A DNA stretch of 64,000 bases from MESE01 sp036675035. Lineage in GTDB: Bacteria; Pseudomonadota; Gammaproteobacteria; Burkholderiales; Burkholderiaceae_D. Shown piece by piece: positions 25,595 through 35,170 of this stretch (positions within the stretch are counted from its first letter, which is position 1; each line of letters begins with the position of its first letter). The notes beneath the pieces were generated by a model, which worked only from the letters and a program-made list of their open reading frames with translations, was not told where the DNA came from and searched no databases. The position numbers were made by a program, and so were the translations under genes. The DNA is taken from NCBI GenBank assembly GCA_036675035.1, contig JAKFFO010000020.1, positions 17,866 to 81,865 of the forward strand, written 5' to 3'.

Positions 25595-27583
25595 ATGTTT
25601 TCTGCTCTTGAGCTGACGCTCCTTTTGCTTGGGTCTGCGGTCCTTGGCGTGGTTGCTTTCCGCATGATGCATTTGCCGCCGATGCTGGGCTATCTTGTGG
25701 TCGGCATCGTGATCGGACCGCATGCGTTTGGCTGGGCGGGAGATGATGGCGCCACTCATGCGCTGGCGGAATTCGGCGTGGTATTTCTGATGTTTTCAAT
25801 CGGCCTGGAATTCTCGCTGCCCAAACTGCGGTCGATGCACCGTACCGTATTCGGCCTTGGCATGGCCCAAGTGTTGCTGACGATCGCCGCGACAATGGCG
25901 TTCGGCTGGATGATTGCGACGGTCATGCCGCAGCTGGTCAATATTAGCTGGCAAGCCGCATTCGCTCTGGGCGGTGCATTGGCAATGTCATCGACCGCGA
26001 TTGTGTCCAAGTTGCTGACCGAGCGCCTTGAACTGGAAAGCGAGCACGGCCGTCGCATCATCAGTATCCTGCTGTTTCAGGACTTGGCGCTGGTTCCGCT
26101 GCTGATTCTGGTGCCGGCAGTTGCGGCGCCTTCCGGCGACCTGCTTGCGACATTGGCATGGGCCACGCTCAAGGCAATTTTTGTGCTGGTCCTGTTGCTG
26201 GTGGTCGGTCAGAAACTGATGCGAAACTGGCTCCATATTGTCGTCAAGCGGCGTTCCCAGGAATTGTTCATGCTGAACCTGTTGATGATTACCCTGGGAG
26301 CGGCATGGATTACCGAGCGCGCGGGCTTGTCGCTTGCTCTTGGCGCATTCGTTGCCGGCATGCTCATTTCCGAAACCGAGTACAAGCACCAGGTGGAGGA
26401 AGACATCAAGCCGTTTCGCGATGTCTTGCTGGGCCTGTTCTTTATTACCGTCGGCATGCTGCTCAATGTCCGCCTGGTCCTCGAAAACTGGTGGCTGGTC
26501 TTGCTTCTTTTGGCGGCTCCTGTGCTGTTGAAGTTTGGTTTGATCGCAATGCTGGCACGGCTGACCGGCGCACCGGTCGGGGTGTCGTTACGCACCGGCC
26601 TGGCGCTGGCGCAGGCCGGTGAATTCGGTTTCGTGCTGCTCAATCAGGCTGGAGGGTTGCAGTTGGTGGATCCGCTGATCATCCAGCTGGTCCTCGCATC
26701 GATGGTGCTGTCGATGTTGATAGCGCCTTTCATCCTGGAGAATGCCGATGCAATCGTGATGAAATTGTCTGCCAACGAATGGATGGCGCAATCACTCGCA
26801 TTGACGCAAATTGCGGCCCGTACCATGAGCACGCAAAAGCATGTGATCATTGCCGGCTTCGGACGCACTGGACAAAGCCTTGCCAGGTTGCTCGAAGAAG
26901 AAGATCTTGCGTACCATGCGCTGGATCTCGATCCCGAACGCGTTCATGAAGCAAATGCGGCTGGTGCCAATGTTTCTTATGGTGATGCGGCACGCCGGGA
27001 AAGCCTGGTGGCCGCTGGAATACATCGCGCATCGGCGTTAGTGATTACCTATACAGACACGCGTTCGGCGCTGAAGATCCTGCGCTTTGCCCATGAACTT
27101 GCACCTGCTTTGCCCGTCATCGTACGCAGCTATGACGATACCGACCTCGATCTATTACGCTCCGCGGGTGCCGCCGAAGTGGTGCCGGAAGCCATCGAAG
27201 GCAGCCTGATGCTGGCATCACATGCGTTATTGACCTTGGGTGTACCGCTTCGGCGCGTCGTGCATCGGGTGCAAGCGGCACGCGGCGAACGCTATGCGTC
27301 GTTGCGTGGCTATTTTCATGGCGCAAGCGACATATCGGATGATGTCGAGCATTTGCATGTACGGCTGCATTCGGTGTCGCTTTCGGGTAGCGCAAATGCG
27401 ATCGGTAAATCGCTTGAAGAACTCAGAATGATTGAGTCTGGCGCTGAAGTGACTGCGATACGGCGCAACCGGAGCCACCTCGACGTAAGCTCGGAAACGA
27501 TTTTTCAGGCAAGCGATATCGTTGTACTGCGAGGGAATGGCGAAGAGATCGCGCGCGCAGAAGAGAAACTGCTGAACCCTTAA
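25595..27583 (+). CDS. CPA2-family monovalent cation:proton antiporter with RCK domains (KefB/YbaL-like)
   Basis: 662 residues. About twelve hydrophobic spans (1-385) form a Na+/H+-exchanger fold. A TrkA-N (RCK_N) Rossmann domain begins at HVIIAGFGRTGQSLARLL (about 414) and a TrkA-C domain lies near 575-660. This matches K+ efflux or Na+/H+ antiporters of the KefB/YbaL group. The substrate cannot be decided. No KefF/KefG-like ancillary gene is adjacent. Start ATG at 25595. The placement next to kdsD is common in Burkholderiales. Confidence 0.9.
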   Translation: MFSALELTLLLLGSAVLGVVAFRMMHLPPMLGYLVVGIVIGPHAFGWAGDDGATHALAEFGVVFLMFSIGLEFSLPKLRSMHRTVFGLGMAQVLLTIAATMAFGWMIATVMPQLVNISWQAAFALGGALAMSSTAIVSKLLTERLELESEHGRRIISILLFQDLALVPLLILVPAVAAPSGDLLATLAWATLKAIFVLVLLLVVGQKLMRNWLHIVVKRRSQELFMLNLLMITLGAAWITERAGLSLALGAFVAGMLISETEYKHQVEEDIKPFRDVLLGLFFITVGMLLNVRLVLENWWLVLLLLAAPVLLKFGLIAMLARLTGAPVGVSLRTGLALAQAGEFGFVLLNQAGGLQLVDPLIIQLVLASMVLSMLIAPFILENADAIVMKLSANEWMAQSLALTQIAARTMSTQKHVIIAGFGRTGQSLARLLEEEDLAYHALDLDPERVHEANAAGANVSYGDAARRESLVAAGIHRASALVITYTDTRSALKILRFAHELAPALPVIVRSYDDTDLDLLRSAGAAEVVPEAIEGSLMLASHALLTLGVPLRRVVHRVQAARGERYASLRGYFHGASDISDDVEHLHVRLHSVSLSGSANAIGKSLEELRMIESGAEVTAIRRNRSHLDVSSETIFQASDIVVLRGNGEEIARAEEKLLNP

Positions 27584-27646
27584 TCTATTCACGCGTAACT
27601 TCCGCTTCGCCGCTAATATCATGCATAAAATCTGGATGGAGTACCC

Positions 27647-28444
27647 ATGATCGCGTTTCGTAACAAAGTCGTTGTTATCACCGGCGCCTCCGATGGTATT
27701 GGTGCCCAGCTTGCGCGCAGTTTGGCATCACAAGGAGCAAAGCTGGTAATAGCTGCCCGCAGAATCGATGCGCTTGAGGACATTGCCGCCGAATGCCGGG
27801 CACTCGGCGCGCAAGTGCTGGCAGTACGTACCGACGTCGGCGTGGAAGCCGATTGCAAGAACCTGGTCGGCCGAGCCTGTGAGCAGTTCGGAACTATCGA
27901 TGTTCTGGTCAATAATGCCGGCGTATCCGGCCATGCGATGTTTGAAGAAGTCACCGATTTCAAATGGTATGAAGACATGATGCGTGTCAATTTTTTTGGC
28001 AGCCTGTGGTGTACCCGATACGCACTGCCGCATTTGAAAGAATCGCGCGGCCTGATCGTCGGCGTGTCCAGCCTGGCCGGCAAGATCGGAGTACCTGGCC
28101 GCACTGCATATAGCCCGAGTAAATTTGCGATGGCAGGTTTTTTTGAAGCGCTACGCACCGAATTGCTCGGCACCGGCGTAGATGTAACGATGGTCTATCC
28201 AGGCGTGGTCGCAACAAAAATTCGCTATCACGGTTACGGTCCGGACGGCAAGGCAGCGGGCAAGAGCGGCCTCGAAGAAAAAGGCGCCATGTCGGTGGAA
28301 GAATGTGCCGACCGGATGCTTGCGGCAATGGCATCTCGCAAGCGTGAACTGGTGATGACCGCCAGGGCCAGATTCGGCTTGTGGCTTAAAATGATCGCGC
28401 CGAAGAAAGTCGACGATATGGCACTTGCCGCGCTAAAGAAATAG
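27647..28444 (+). CDS. Short-chain dehydrogenase/reductase
   Basis: 265-residue classical SDR. Nucleotide-binding motif TGASDGIG at about 12-19, AARR following beta-2 (favouring NADP(H)), NNAG, the catalytic serine in VSSLAG and the YSPSK active site. The sequence around PGRTAYSPSKFAMAGFFEALR and the C-terminal basic region resemble membrane-associated SDRs acting on lipids, but the substrate is unknown. GGAG precedes the ATG. The gene stands alone, with gaps of 63 and 200 bases on its sides. Confidence 0.88.
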   Translation: MIAFRNKVVVITGASDGIGAQLARSLASQGAKLVIAARRIDALEDIAAECRALGAQVLAVRTDVGVEADCKNLVGRACEQFGTIDVLVNNAGVSGHAMFEEVTDFKWYEDMMRVNFFGSLWCTRYALPHLKESRGLIVGVSSLAGKIGVPGRTAYSPSKFAMAGFFEALRTELLGTGVDVTMVYPGVVATKIRYHGYGPDGKAAGKSGLEEKGAMSVEECADRMLAAMASRKRELVMTARARFGLWLKMIAPKKVDDMALAALKK

Positions 28445-28644
28445 CGCGGACTGGTTCGTCATCTGCTTTATCGGTCCGGATTAAATAATTACTGCCTTCA
28501 GGGAGTCCGCTGCTGAGCCATCCAGTTACGAGGTTCGGTTTTTATTGATTTCCTGTCGGAAATATTTTGCTGATCCGGCTACAATGCCGGATTGGCCGGA
28601 ATACCGTGTGAGCGGGCCTGTTTCTGAGAAAATCCTGAGCACTG

Positions 28645-29553
28645 ATGGAAATGTTTGAGCGCATTGCCGGCATTATTTTGCCGGTTTTTATTACTATCGG
28701 TGTCGGCTACGCCTATGCGCGCCTTCGCGGCGACAGCGTCAAGTCGGACATGGCCTCGGTTAATCGCGTCAGCATGAACGTGCTTTGTCCGTTCCTGGTA
28801 TTTACCGCACTTGCCGCGAAGAGTTTCGATCTGGCTCACAACAGTACGCTGGTTCTCGCCGGGGTCCTGATCTCGATCGGTTCCGGTGTGCTGGCATGGC
28901 CGGTGGCGCGCTTGCTTGGCTACGACGTGCGCAGCTTCATACCGCCGATGATGTATAACAATTGCGGCAATATGGGTCTGCCGCTTGCAATCCTGGCATT
29001 TGGTCCCTCCGGCTTGTCGGCGGCGGTTGCGCTATTCATGGCGTGCAACCTGGTTTATTTTTCAATCGGCATCAAGATTATCGAAACCGGCAGAAATGGT
29101 CCGCGCACACCCTTCCTCGGTTTCCTTGCCAGCCCGATGATGCTGGCGATGATGTTCGGAACCGTATTTTCACTTGCGAATATCAGTCTGCCAGCCCCTT
29201 TGTTCCAGGCATTGAAGATGCTTGGCGAAGCATGCATCCCGATCATGCTGTTCGCGCTTGGTGTACGGATGCTCGATATCACTTTCAAAAGCTGGCACAT
29301 CGGACTGGTGGGCGCCATCGTGTGTCCGGTTGCCGGCCTGATCATCGCGTGGATGCTGGATAGCGTCCTGACATTGCCGCCGGATCAGCGTGGCCAGATG
29401 TACCTGTTTGCAGCGCTGCCGCCAGCGGTGTTTTGCTTCATGGTGGCGGAGCAGTATCAGCAGGAGCCGGATAAAGTCGCGTCAATTGTATTGCTCGGCA
29501 ATCTGGCCGCACTGGTATTCGTGCCGGCCGGATTATGGTTTGGATTGCAGTAA
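28645..29553 (+). CDS. AEC-family (auxin efflux carrier-like) transporter
   Basis: 302-residue polytopic membrane protein with about ten spans in two halves of five. The motif MMYNNCGNMGLPLAI near residue 103 is the conserved NxGxxxLP crossover signature of the AEC/bile-acid transporter fold. Family members export organic anions such as malate or malonate; nothing here fixes the substrate. Convergent with the acylphosphatase gene, with only 10 bases between. Confidence 0.88.
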   Translation: MEMFERIAGIILPVFITIGVGYAYARLRGDSVKSDMASVNRVSMNVLCPFLVFTALAAKSFDLAHNSTLVLAGVLISIGSGVLAWPVARLLGYDVRSFIPPMMYNNCGNMGLPLAILAFGPSGLSAAVALFMACNLVYFSIGIKIIETGRNGPRTPFLGFLASPMMLAMMFGTVFSLANISLPAPLFQALKMLGEACIPIMLFALGVRMLDITFKSWHIGLVGAIVCPVAGLIIAWMLDSVLTLPPDQRGQMYLFAALPPAVFCFMVAEQYQQEPDKVASIVLLGNLAALVFVPAGLWFGLQ

Positions 29554-29563
29554 CCGAAGCTAC

Positions 29564-29842
29564 TTATTCGGTTGGCAGAATCTCGAAGTGCTTGGCCGCC
29601 ACAACCGGATCGGCTACCTCGGTGATCGATATTTCGCGCACCTGAGCGGCGGCGGGACCGCGCCGTGCCCATTCGATCATCTCGTCGAGCGCATCCGCGG
29701 GGCCGGAGACGGTCGCGTCGACCGAACCATCGGCTCGATTTCTTACCCATCCGCAAAGCCGAAGTGAATCGGCTTTGCGTGCAAAGGCAGCACGATAACC
29801 TACGCCCTGGACGATGCCGATGATATGCAGATGTTTGGTCAA
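29564..29842 (-). CDS. Acylphosphatase
   Basis: 92-residue alpha/beta sandwich enzyme hydrolysing acyl phosphates. The signature GIVQGVGYRAAFARKA carries the catalytic arginine (R18 by count) and GWVRNRADGSVDATVSG carries the catalytic asparagine. Length is typical. On the same strand as uvrA, 45 bases downstream of its stop. Confidence 0.94.
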   Translation of the reverse strand: MTKHLHIIGIVQGVGYRAAFARKADSLRLCGWVRNRADGSVDATVSGPADALDEMIEWARRGPAAAQVREISITEVADPVVAAKHFEILPTE

Positions 29843-29887
29843 CTTTCTTCCTCTATATCTACTACGGCAGCAATCCCCACGGCCTGA

Positions 29888-32740
29888 TTATTTCTTCTGC
29901 AGCATCGGCGCCAGGTATTTCCCGGTGAAGCTGCGCGGGTTTTTCGAAACGTCCTCCGGTGTGCCGGTTGCAATAATCTGCCCACCGCCGGCGCCGCCCT
30001 CGGGTCCGAGATCGATGAGCCAGTCCGCGGTTTTGATCACGTCCAGGTTGTGCTCGATGATCACCACGGTATTGCCCTGGTCGCGCAGCCGGTGTATTAC
30101 CTTGAGTAACAGGTCGATATCGTGAAAATGCAGGCCGGTGGTCGGTTCGTCCAGGATGTACAGCGTACGGCCGGTATCGCGCTTCGATAATTCCAGCGAC
30201 AACTTTACCCGCTGCGCTTCCCCGCCGGACAAAGTCGTTGCGCTTTGGCCAAGGCGGATATAGCCGAGCCCGACATCCAGCAGCGTTTGAAGTTTGCGCG
30301 CAATGATCGGAACCGGCTTGAAAAATACGTGAGCTTCTTCGACCGTCATGTCCAGCACTTCGGTGATGTTCTTTCCCTTGTACTGCACTTCCAGTGTTTC
30401 CCGGTTATACCGCTTGCCGTGACACACGTCGCACGGCACGTAGACATCCGGCAGGAAATGCATTTCGACCTTGAGCACGCCATCACCCTGGCATGCCTCG
30501 CAGCGCCCACCCTTCACATTGAATGAGAAGCGACCGGCGCTATAGCCGCGCTCCTTGGCGGTCGGTACCGTGGAAAACAAGTCGCGGATCGGGGTAAACA
30601 GGCCGGTGTAGGTTGCCGGATTGGAGCGCGGAGTACGGCCGATCGGCGCCTGGTCGACCGATATCACCTTGTCGAAATGTTCCATGCCGCTGACCGATTC
30701 GTGCGCTGCAGGTTCGGCCTGGGAGCCGTACAGGTGGCGCGCCATCGCGTGATACAGCGTGTCGTTGACGATGGTGGACTTGCCCGAGCCGGACACGCCA
30801 GTGACGCAGGTCAGCAAGCCGACCGGAACGTTCAAGGTGACATTCTTCAGGTTGTTTCCGGTTGCACCGGCGATTGCCAGTTGGCGCTTCGGATCTGCCG
30901 GAGTACGTTTTTTAGGGATCGCAATTTCCAGAGCGCCGCTGAGATACTGCGCGGTAAGCGATTTCTTGTTCTTCAGGATTTGTTCAAGCGTACCCTGTGC
31001 AATGATTTCGCCGCCATGCACCCCGGCTCCTATGCCCATGTCCACCACGAAATCGGCGCAGCGGATCGCGTCTTCATCATGCTCGACCACCAGTACGCTG
31101 TTTCCGATGTCGCGCAAATGCTTGAGGGTTGAAATCAGCCGGTCGTTGTCGCGTTGATGCAAGCCGATCGATGGTTCGTCGAGCACGTACATCACGCCGG
31201 TCAGGCCGGACCCGATTTGCGACGCCAGCCGAATGCGTTGCGCTTCACCACCCGACAGTGTATCCGCGCTGCGTTCCAGCGAAAGATAATCAAGGCCGAC
31301 ATTGTTCAGAAATTTAAGGCGCGAAATGATTTCCTTGATGATGCGGTCGGCGATTTCCCTTTTTGCACCTTTTAATTTGAGTTTCTCAAAGAAAGCGAGC
31401 GTTTCGCGTAACGGTGTCGCGGCGACCTCGTATATGGAACGCTGCTGCGCACCGGTGCCGACCTTGACGAAACGAGCTTCGACACGCAGTCTCGCGCCCT
31501 GGCATGAAGGACATTCCTTTTCGTTGATGAACTTGGCGAGCTCTTCCCTGACCGCAATCGAATCCGTTTCGCGGTAGCGCCGCTGCAGGTTCGTTACGAC
31601 GCCTTCAAACGTATGTTCACGAATAACGGTGCGTCCGCGTTCGTTGATATATGAGAATGGAATCGCCTGGCGCCCCGAACCGTATAAAACCACCTGCTGA
31701 TATTTTTCCGGAAGCTTTTCGAATGGCATATCCACGTCGAACTCGTAGAATTCCGCAAGGCTCGACAGCATTTGAAAGTAAAACTGATTGCGCCGGTCCC
31801 ATCCCTTGACCGCGCCGGACGCCAGCGACAGATTGGGAAAGGCGACGATACGCTTCGGATCGAAAAATTCGATATGGCCCAGACCGTCGCATTCCGGACA
31901 GGCGCCCATCGGATTGTTGAACGAAAACAGGCGCGGCTCCAGTTCCTGCAGTGAATAGCCGCAGGTCGGGCACGCGAATTTATTAGAGTACAGATGCTCG
32001 ACGCCGCTATCCATTTCGAGTGCAATTGCGCGGCCCTCAGCCAGTCGCAGCGCGGTCTCAAAACTTTCGGCCAGTCGCTGCTTGATTTCTTCCTTGACTT
32101 TCACCCGGTCGATGACGACATCGATCGTGTGTTTTTCGGTCTTTTTCAATTTGGGAAGATCGTCGACTTCATGGATCCTTGCCTTGCCGGTGCCACTCTG
32201 AATGCGAAAGCGCACAAAACCCTGTGCCTGCATCTGCTCGAACAGATCGACATGCTCTCCTTTCCGGTTAGCCACCACCGGCGCCAGAATCATCAGCTTG
32301 GTATCGTCCGGCATCGCCAGCACGGCATCGACCATTTGCGAAACCGATTGCGCAGCGAGCGGATTCTCGGGATGGTCGGGGCAATACGGCGTACCGACGC
32401 GCGCATACAGCAGGCGCAGGTAATCGTGTATTTCAGTGACAGTACCGACAGTTGAGCGCGGGTTGTGCGAAGTCGCCTTCTGTTCAATCGAAATCGCCGG
32501 TGACAGCCCCTCGATCAAATCGACATCGGGCTTTTCCATGAGCTGCAAAAATTGCCGGGCATAGGCGGATAGCGATTCGACATAACGGCGCTGGCCTTCC
32601 GCATACAGCGTGTCGAATGCGAGTGACGATTTGCCGGAGCCGGAAAGGCCGGTAATCACGATCAGCTTGTTACGCGGCAGATCGAGATTGATGTTCTTCA
32701 GGTTGTGGGTGCGCGCGCCACGAATACGAATTTCTTCCAT
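29888..32740 (-). CDS. uvrA: Excinuclease ABC subunit A
   Basis: 950-residue damage-recognition ATPase of nucleotide excision repair. Two ABC modules: Walker A GLSGSGKSS near residue 31 and GVSGSGKST near 640; signatures TLSGGEAQRI and TLSGGEAQRV. Two zinc modules, CPTCGYS...CPEC near 256-283 and CEACQGDG...CDVCHG near 740-766. Length is usual. Divergent from an MFS gene; I saw no convincing LexA box (CTGT-N8-ACAG) in the gap. Confidence 0.97.
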   Translation of the reverse strand: MEEIRIRGARTHNLKNINLDLPRNKLIVITGLSGSGKSSLAFDTLYAEGQRRYVESLSAYARQFLQLMEKPDVDLIEGLSPAISIEQKATSHNPRSTVGTVTEIHDYLRLLYARVGTPYCPDHPENPLAAQSVSQMVDAVLAMPDDTKLMILAPVVANRKGEHVDLFEQMQAQGFVRFRIQSGTGKARIHEVDDLPKLKKTEKHTIDVVIDRVKVKEEIKQRLAESFETALRLAEGRAIALEMDSGVEHLYSNKFACPTCGYSLQELEPRLFSFNNPMGACPECDGLGHIEFFDPKRIVAFPNLSLASGAVKGWDRRNQFYFQMLSSLAEFYEFDVDMPFEKLPEKYQQVVLYGSGRQAIPFSYINERGRTVIREHTFEGVVTNLQRRYRETDSIAVREELAKFINEKECPSCQGARLRVEARFVKVGTGAQQRSIYEVAATPLRETLAFFEKLKLKGAKREIADRIIKEIISRLKFLNNVGLDYLSLERSADTLSGGEAQRIRLASQIGSGLTGVMYVLDEPSIGLHQRDNDRLISTLKHLRDIGNSVLVVEHDEDAIRCADFVVDMGIGAGVHGGEIIAQGTLEQILKNKKSLTAQYLSGALEIAIPKKRTPADPKRQLAIAGATGNNLKNVTLNVPVGLLTCVTGVSGSGKSTIVNDTLYHAMARHLYGSQAEPAAHESVSGMEHFDKVISVDQAPIGRTPRSNPATYTGLFTPIRDLFSTVPTAKERGYSAGRFSFNVKGGRCEACQGDGVLKVEMHFLPDVYVPCDVCHGKRYNRETLEVQYKGKNITEVLDMTVEEAHVFFKPVPIIARKLQTLLDVGLGYIRLGQSATTLSGGEAQRVKLSLELSKRDTGRTLYILDEPTTGLHFHDIDLLLKVIHRLRDQGNTVVIIEHNLDVIKTADWLIDLGPEGGAGGGQIIATGTPEDVSKNPRSFTGKYLAPMLQKK

Positions 32741-32765
32741 GAACTACCTTAGGCTAGACTTTTCC

Positions 32766-32790
32766 CGTTCCCGATAAAGTAAAGGGAACG
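32766..32790. repeat. Inverted repeat in the uvrA/MFS divergent promoter region
   Basis: CGTTCCC (32766-32772) and GGGAACG (32784-32790) form a perfect 7-bp inverted repeat, 11 bases apart, 26 bases before the uvrA start. It could be an operator for either divergent gene. It is not LexA-like. Confidence 0.35.
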
Positions 32791-32878
32791 ACGGGCCGGT
32801 TAAATTGGGTCAACCTGATACTATAACGGGTTTTGAAATTCATCGTAATAAGCCCTTTGCCTCGCGTTCAATTTTTAT

Positions 32879-34111
32879 ATGACCACCAATATTGACATAG
32901 CGCCAAGCGCAGGCATGACCCGCACCGAAATCCGCGCCAGCGCATCGCTGGCGTCGATCTTTGCGTTGCGCATGCTTGGGCTGTTTCTGATCCTGCCTGT
33001 ATTTTCCGTATATGCGCATTCGATACCAGGCGGCGATAACGTTACGCTGGTTGGACTGGCGCTCGGAATTTATGGATTGACGCAATCGTTCGGGCAAATT
33101 CCGTTTGGTATCGCTTCCGATAAATTCGGACGAAAGCGCATCATCGTCATCGGTCTCGTGCTGTTTGCGATTGGATCCTTCATCGCTGCGGCCGCGACCG
33201 ATATCGTCTGGATCATTGCCGGGCGGGCTGTGCAGGGCGCGGGCGCAATTTCCGCTGCGGTCACTGCGCTGATTGCAGACTCAACGCGGGAGGAGCATCG
33301 CACCAAGGCAATGGCGATGGTCGGCGCATCGATTGGCCTTACTTTTGCCGGATCTCTGATTGCTGGCCCGCTTCTATACGATGTGATCGGCATGAGCGGA
33401 CTGTTCGCGCTGATCGGATTTTTGTCGTTATCGGCGATTCTGATTGTCGTGTACGTTGTTCCGGATGCGCCTGCGATCCCGCCGCAGCGCGTGCTGTTCC
33501 GTGAGGTTCTGCATAATGTGGAATTGATGCGCCTGAATTACGGAGTATTCGCGTTGCATGTTACGCAGATGGCGATGTTCGTGGTGGTGCCGCCGGCGTT
33601 GGTGCAGTATGCGGGAATCCCGATCGCATCCCATTGGAAAATTTATCTTCCGGTTGTATTAGCCTCGTTCCTGTTGATGCTGCCACCGGTTTTCATTGGC
33701 GAAAAACGCGGCAAGATGAAGCATGTATTCGTGGCTGCGATCGCATTGTTGCTGGTAGTGCAAATCGGTTTGTACGCGGTGCTTTCGCAAGGCATGCCAC
33801 ATTGGCCGAGCCTGGTCATATTGTTGTTGGTATTCTTCGTGTCGTTTAATATTCTGGAAGCCAGCCAACCTTCACTGGTGTCGCGGTTTGCGCCGAGCGG
33901 CGCGCGCGGCGCTGCGCTCGGCGTGTACAACACGATGCAGGCGCTCGGCCTGTTCTGCGGCGGCGCCGTTGGCGGGTGGCTTACGCAACATGTCGGAGCG
34001 TCATCGGTGTTTGTTTTAGGCGGGGCCCTGACAGTTGTCTGGCTTATAATTGCATTCAGTATGAAAAATCTACCGCGCCGCAGTCCAATTCAGCAGGCTG
34101 CCGTCGTTTAA
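32879..34111 (+). CDS. Major facilitator superfamily transporter (YajR-like)
   Basis: 410-residue polytopic protein with twelve predicted spans. Loop 2-3 motif GIASDKFGRKRIIVIG is the MFS motif A (D-x-x-G-R-K), and GRAVQGAGAISAAVTALIAD is the motif C-like span typical of drug:proton antiporters. It resembles E. coli YajR in its core but lacks the YajR C-terminal YAM domain. Gene order uvrA/MFS/ssb is conserved in betaproteobacteria. The ATG at 32879 has no clear Shine-Dalgarno site. Substrate unknown. Confidence 0.9.
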   Translation: MTTNIDIAPSAGMTRTEIRASASLASIFALRMLGLFLILPVFSVYAHSIPGGDNVTLVGLALGIYGLTQSFGQIPFGIASDKFGRKRIIVIGLVLFAIGSFIAAAATDIVWIIAGRAVQGAGAISAAVTALIADSTREEHRTKAMAMVGASIGLTFAGSLIAGPLLYDVIGMSGLFALIGFLSLSAILIVVYVVPDAPAIPPQRVLFREVLHNVELMRLNYGVFALHVTQMAMFVVVPPALVQYAGIPIASHWKIYLPVVLASFLLMLPPVFIGEKRGKMKHVFVAAIALLLVVQIGLYAVLSQGMPHWPSLVILLLVFFVSFNILEASQPSLVSRFAPSGARGAALGVYNTMQALGLFCGGAVGGWLTQHVGASSVFVLGGALTVVWLIIAFSMKNLPRRSPIQQAAVV

Positions 34112-34127
34112 CAGGAGAAATCACATC

Positions 34128-34610
34128 ATGGCATCGGTCAATAAAGTAATCATCGTCGGCAATCTGGGTCGCGATCCTGAAACGCGCTACATGCCGTCCG
34201 GCGATGCGATGACCACCATTGCCGTGGCGACCACCGACTCGTGGAAAGACAAGACGAGCGGCGAAAAGAAAGAGCAAACCGAATGGCATCGCATCACATT
34301 CTTCGGCAAGCTGGCTGAGATTGCCGGGCAATACCTGAAAAAAGGTTCGCAGGTCTACATCGAAGGCAGCTTGCGCACCCGCAAATACACCGATAAGGAC
34401 GGCATCGAAAAGTACGCGACCGACATCAAGGCCGATACGATGCAGATGCTGGGTAGCCGCCAAGGCATGGGCGGCGGCGCTCCAATGGACGAAGGATATG
34501 GCAGCAGCGCACCCGCAGCCCGTCAAAACGCCGGAGCGCCTGCCGCCAACCGCCCGGCATCAAAGCCGGCGCCGAATTTTTCGGATATGGATGACGATAT
34601 TCCGTTTTAG
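34128..34610 (+). CDS. ssb: Single-stranded DNA-binding protein
   Basis: 160 residues. N-terminal OB fold (1-110) opening MASVNKVIIVGNLGRDPE, a Gly/Ala/Pro-rich linker and the acidic tip DMDDDIPF that recruits replication and repair enzymes. AGGAG lies before the ATG. It starts 16 bases after the MFS gene, so co-transcription is likely, and a strong terminator follows. Confidence 0.97.
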   Translation: MASVNKVIIVGNLGRDPETRYMPSGDAMTTIAVATTDSWKDKTSGEKKEQTEWHRITFFGKLAEIAGQYLKKGSQVYIEGSLRTRKYTDKDGIEKYATDIKADTMQMLGSRQGMGGGAPMDEGYGSSAPAARQNAGAPAANRPASKPAPNFSDMDDDIPF

Positions 34611-34642
34611 TCGATATCGGCGGTTTCTTGGCCAAGCGACAG

Positions 34643-34701
34643 GACCGGAAGTTCCTATGGTGATCAAATTTCACCCCAAGAACTTCCGGTCTCATTTTTT
34701 T
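34643..34701 (+). terminator. Strong intrinsic terminator after ssb
   Basis: Perfect 12-bp stem GACCGGAAGTTC (34643-34654) and GAACTTCCGGTC (34680-34691), with a smaller GGTGA/TTCACC-type pairing inside the loop, followed within three bases by seven T (34695-34701). Confidence 0.85.
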
Positions 34702-34930
34702 GTCCATTTGATTAAAGAGTTTTCAACAGGCTTTTGGTATGCCATTGAAAACGGCGGATAAGGGAAAAGGGCACAATGCGCCGAGTCCTCAACCCTGAAT
34801 TATCATGAAGCGGCGATATGCCGTCTCACTTCTGGAGTAAGCCAGGAATCGGCGCGCAGGCGCCAGATCAAACAGCGGCGTCCGTGCAACGATACGGGCG
34901 CGGCAGATACGAATTTGAAAAGTGAAGAAA
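34702..34930. other. Intergenic region, no gene seen
   Basis: With the terminator this makes about 320 non-coding bases between ssb and the small hypothetical gene. I found no RNA gene, convincing promoter or repeat in it apart from short GC-rich palindromes such as GGCGCGCAGGCGCC (about 34851-34864). Confidence 0.4.
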
Positions 34931-35170
34931 ATGGCAAAACAGAATTCAAGAAGGCATGACGACGACGATACATCGATCTGGATAGTCTATGAGGCGCCGC
35001 CGGATTTTCCCGAGCAGTATGTGGCGCGCAGATGCCGCTCGTACGTCGCGACCGGAGAATATATTGTAGGCGACACACTTGTCGAGTTGCGGGCGAAATT
35101 GCCTCCCGGCCTGATCAGGCTGGAGAGAAGCGTACACGACGATCCCATGGTTCGAGAATCGTGGATATAA
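34931..35170 (+). CDS. Small hypothetical protein
   Basis: Not recognised. A 79-residue soluble protein, with a very acidic N-terminal DDDD patch after a basic start (MAKQNSRRHDDDD), then an apparent compact domain containing IWIVYEAPPDFPEQYVARR and a Pro-containing C-terminal half ending ESWI. No membrane span, signal peptide or cysteine pair suggesting a metal site. GAAG before the ATG is a modest ribosome site; a GTG at 34922 is an alternative. Coding-like amino-acid use and position after a terminator suggest an independent gene. Function unknown. Confidence 0.6.
   Translation: MAKQNSRRHDDDDTSIWIVYEAPPDFPEQYVARRCRSYVATGEYIVGDTLVELRAKLPPGLIRLERSVHDDPMVRESWI

Noticed and set aside
32741..32878. 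LexA (SOS) box upstream of uvrA
   Set aside because: No CTGT-N8-ACAG; the closest string, CTGATACTATAACGG, lacks the second half.
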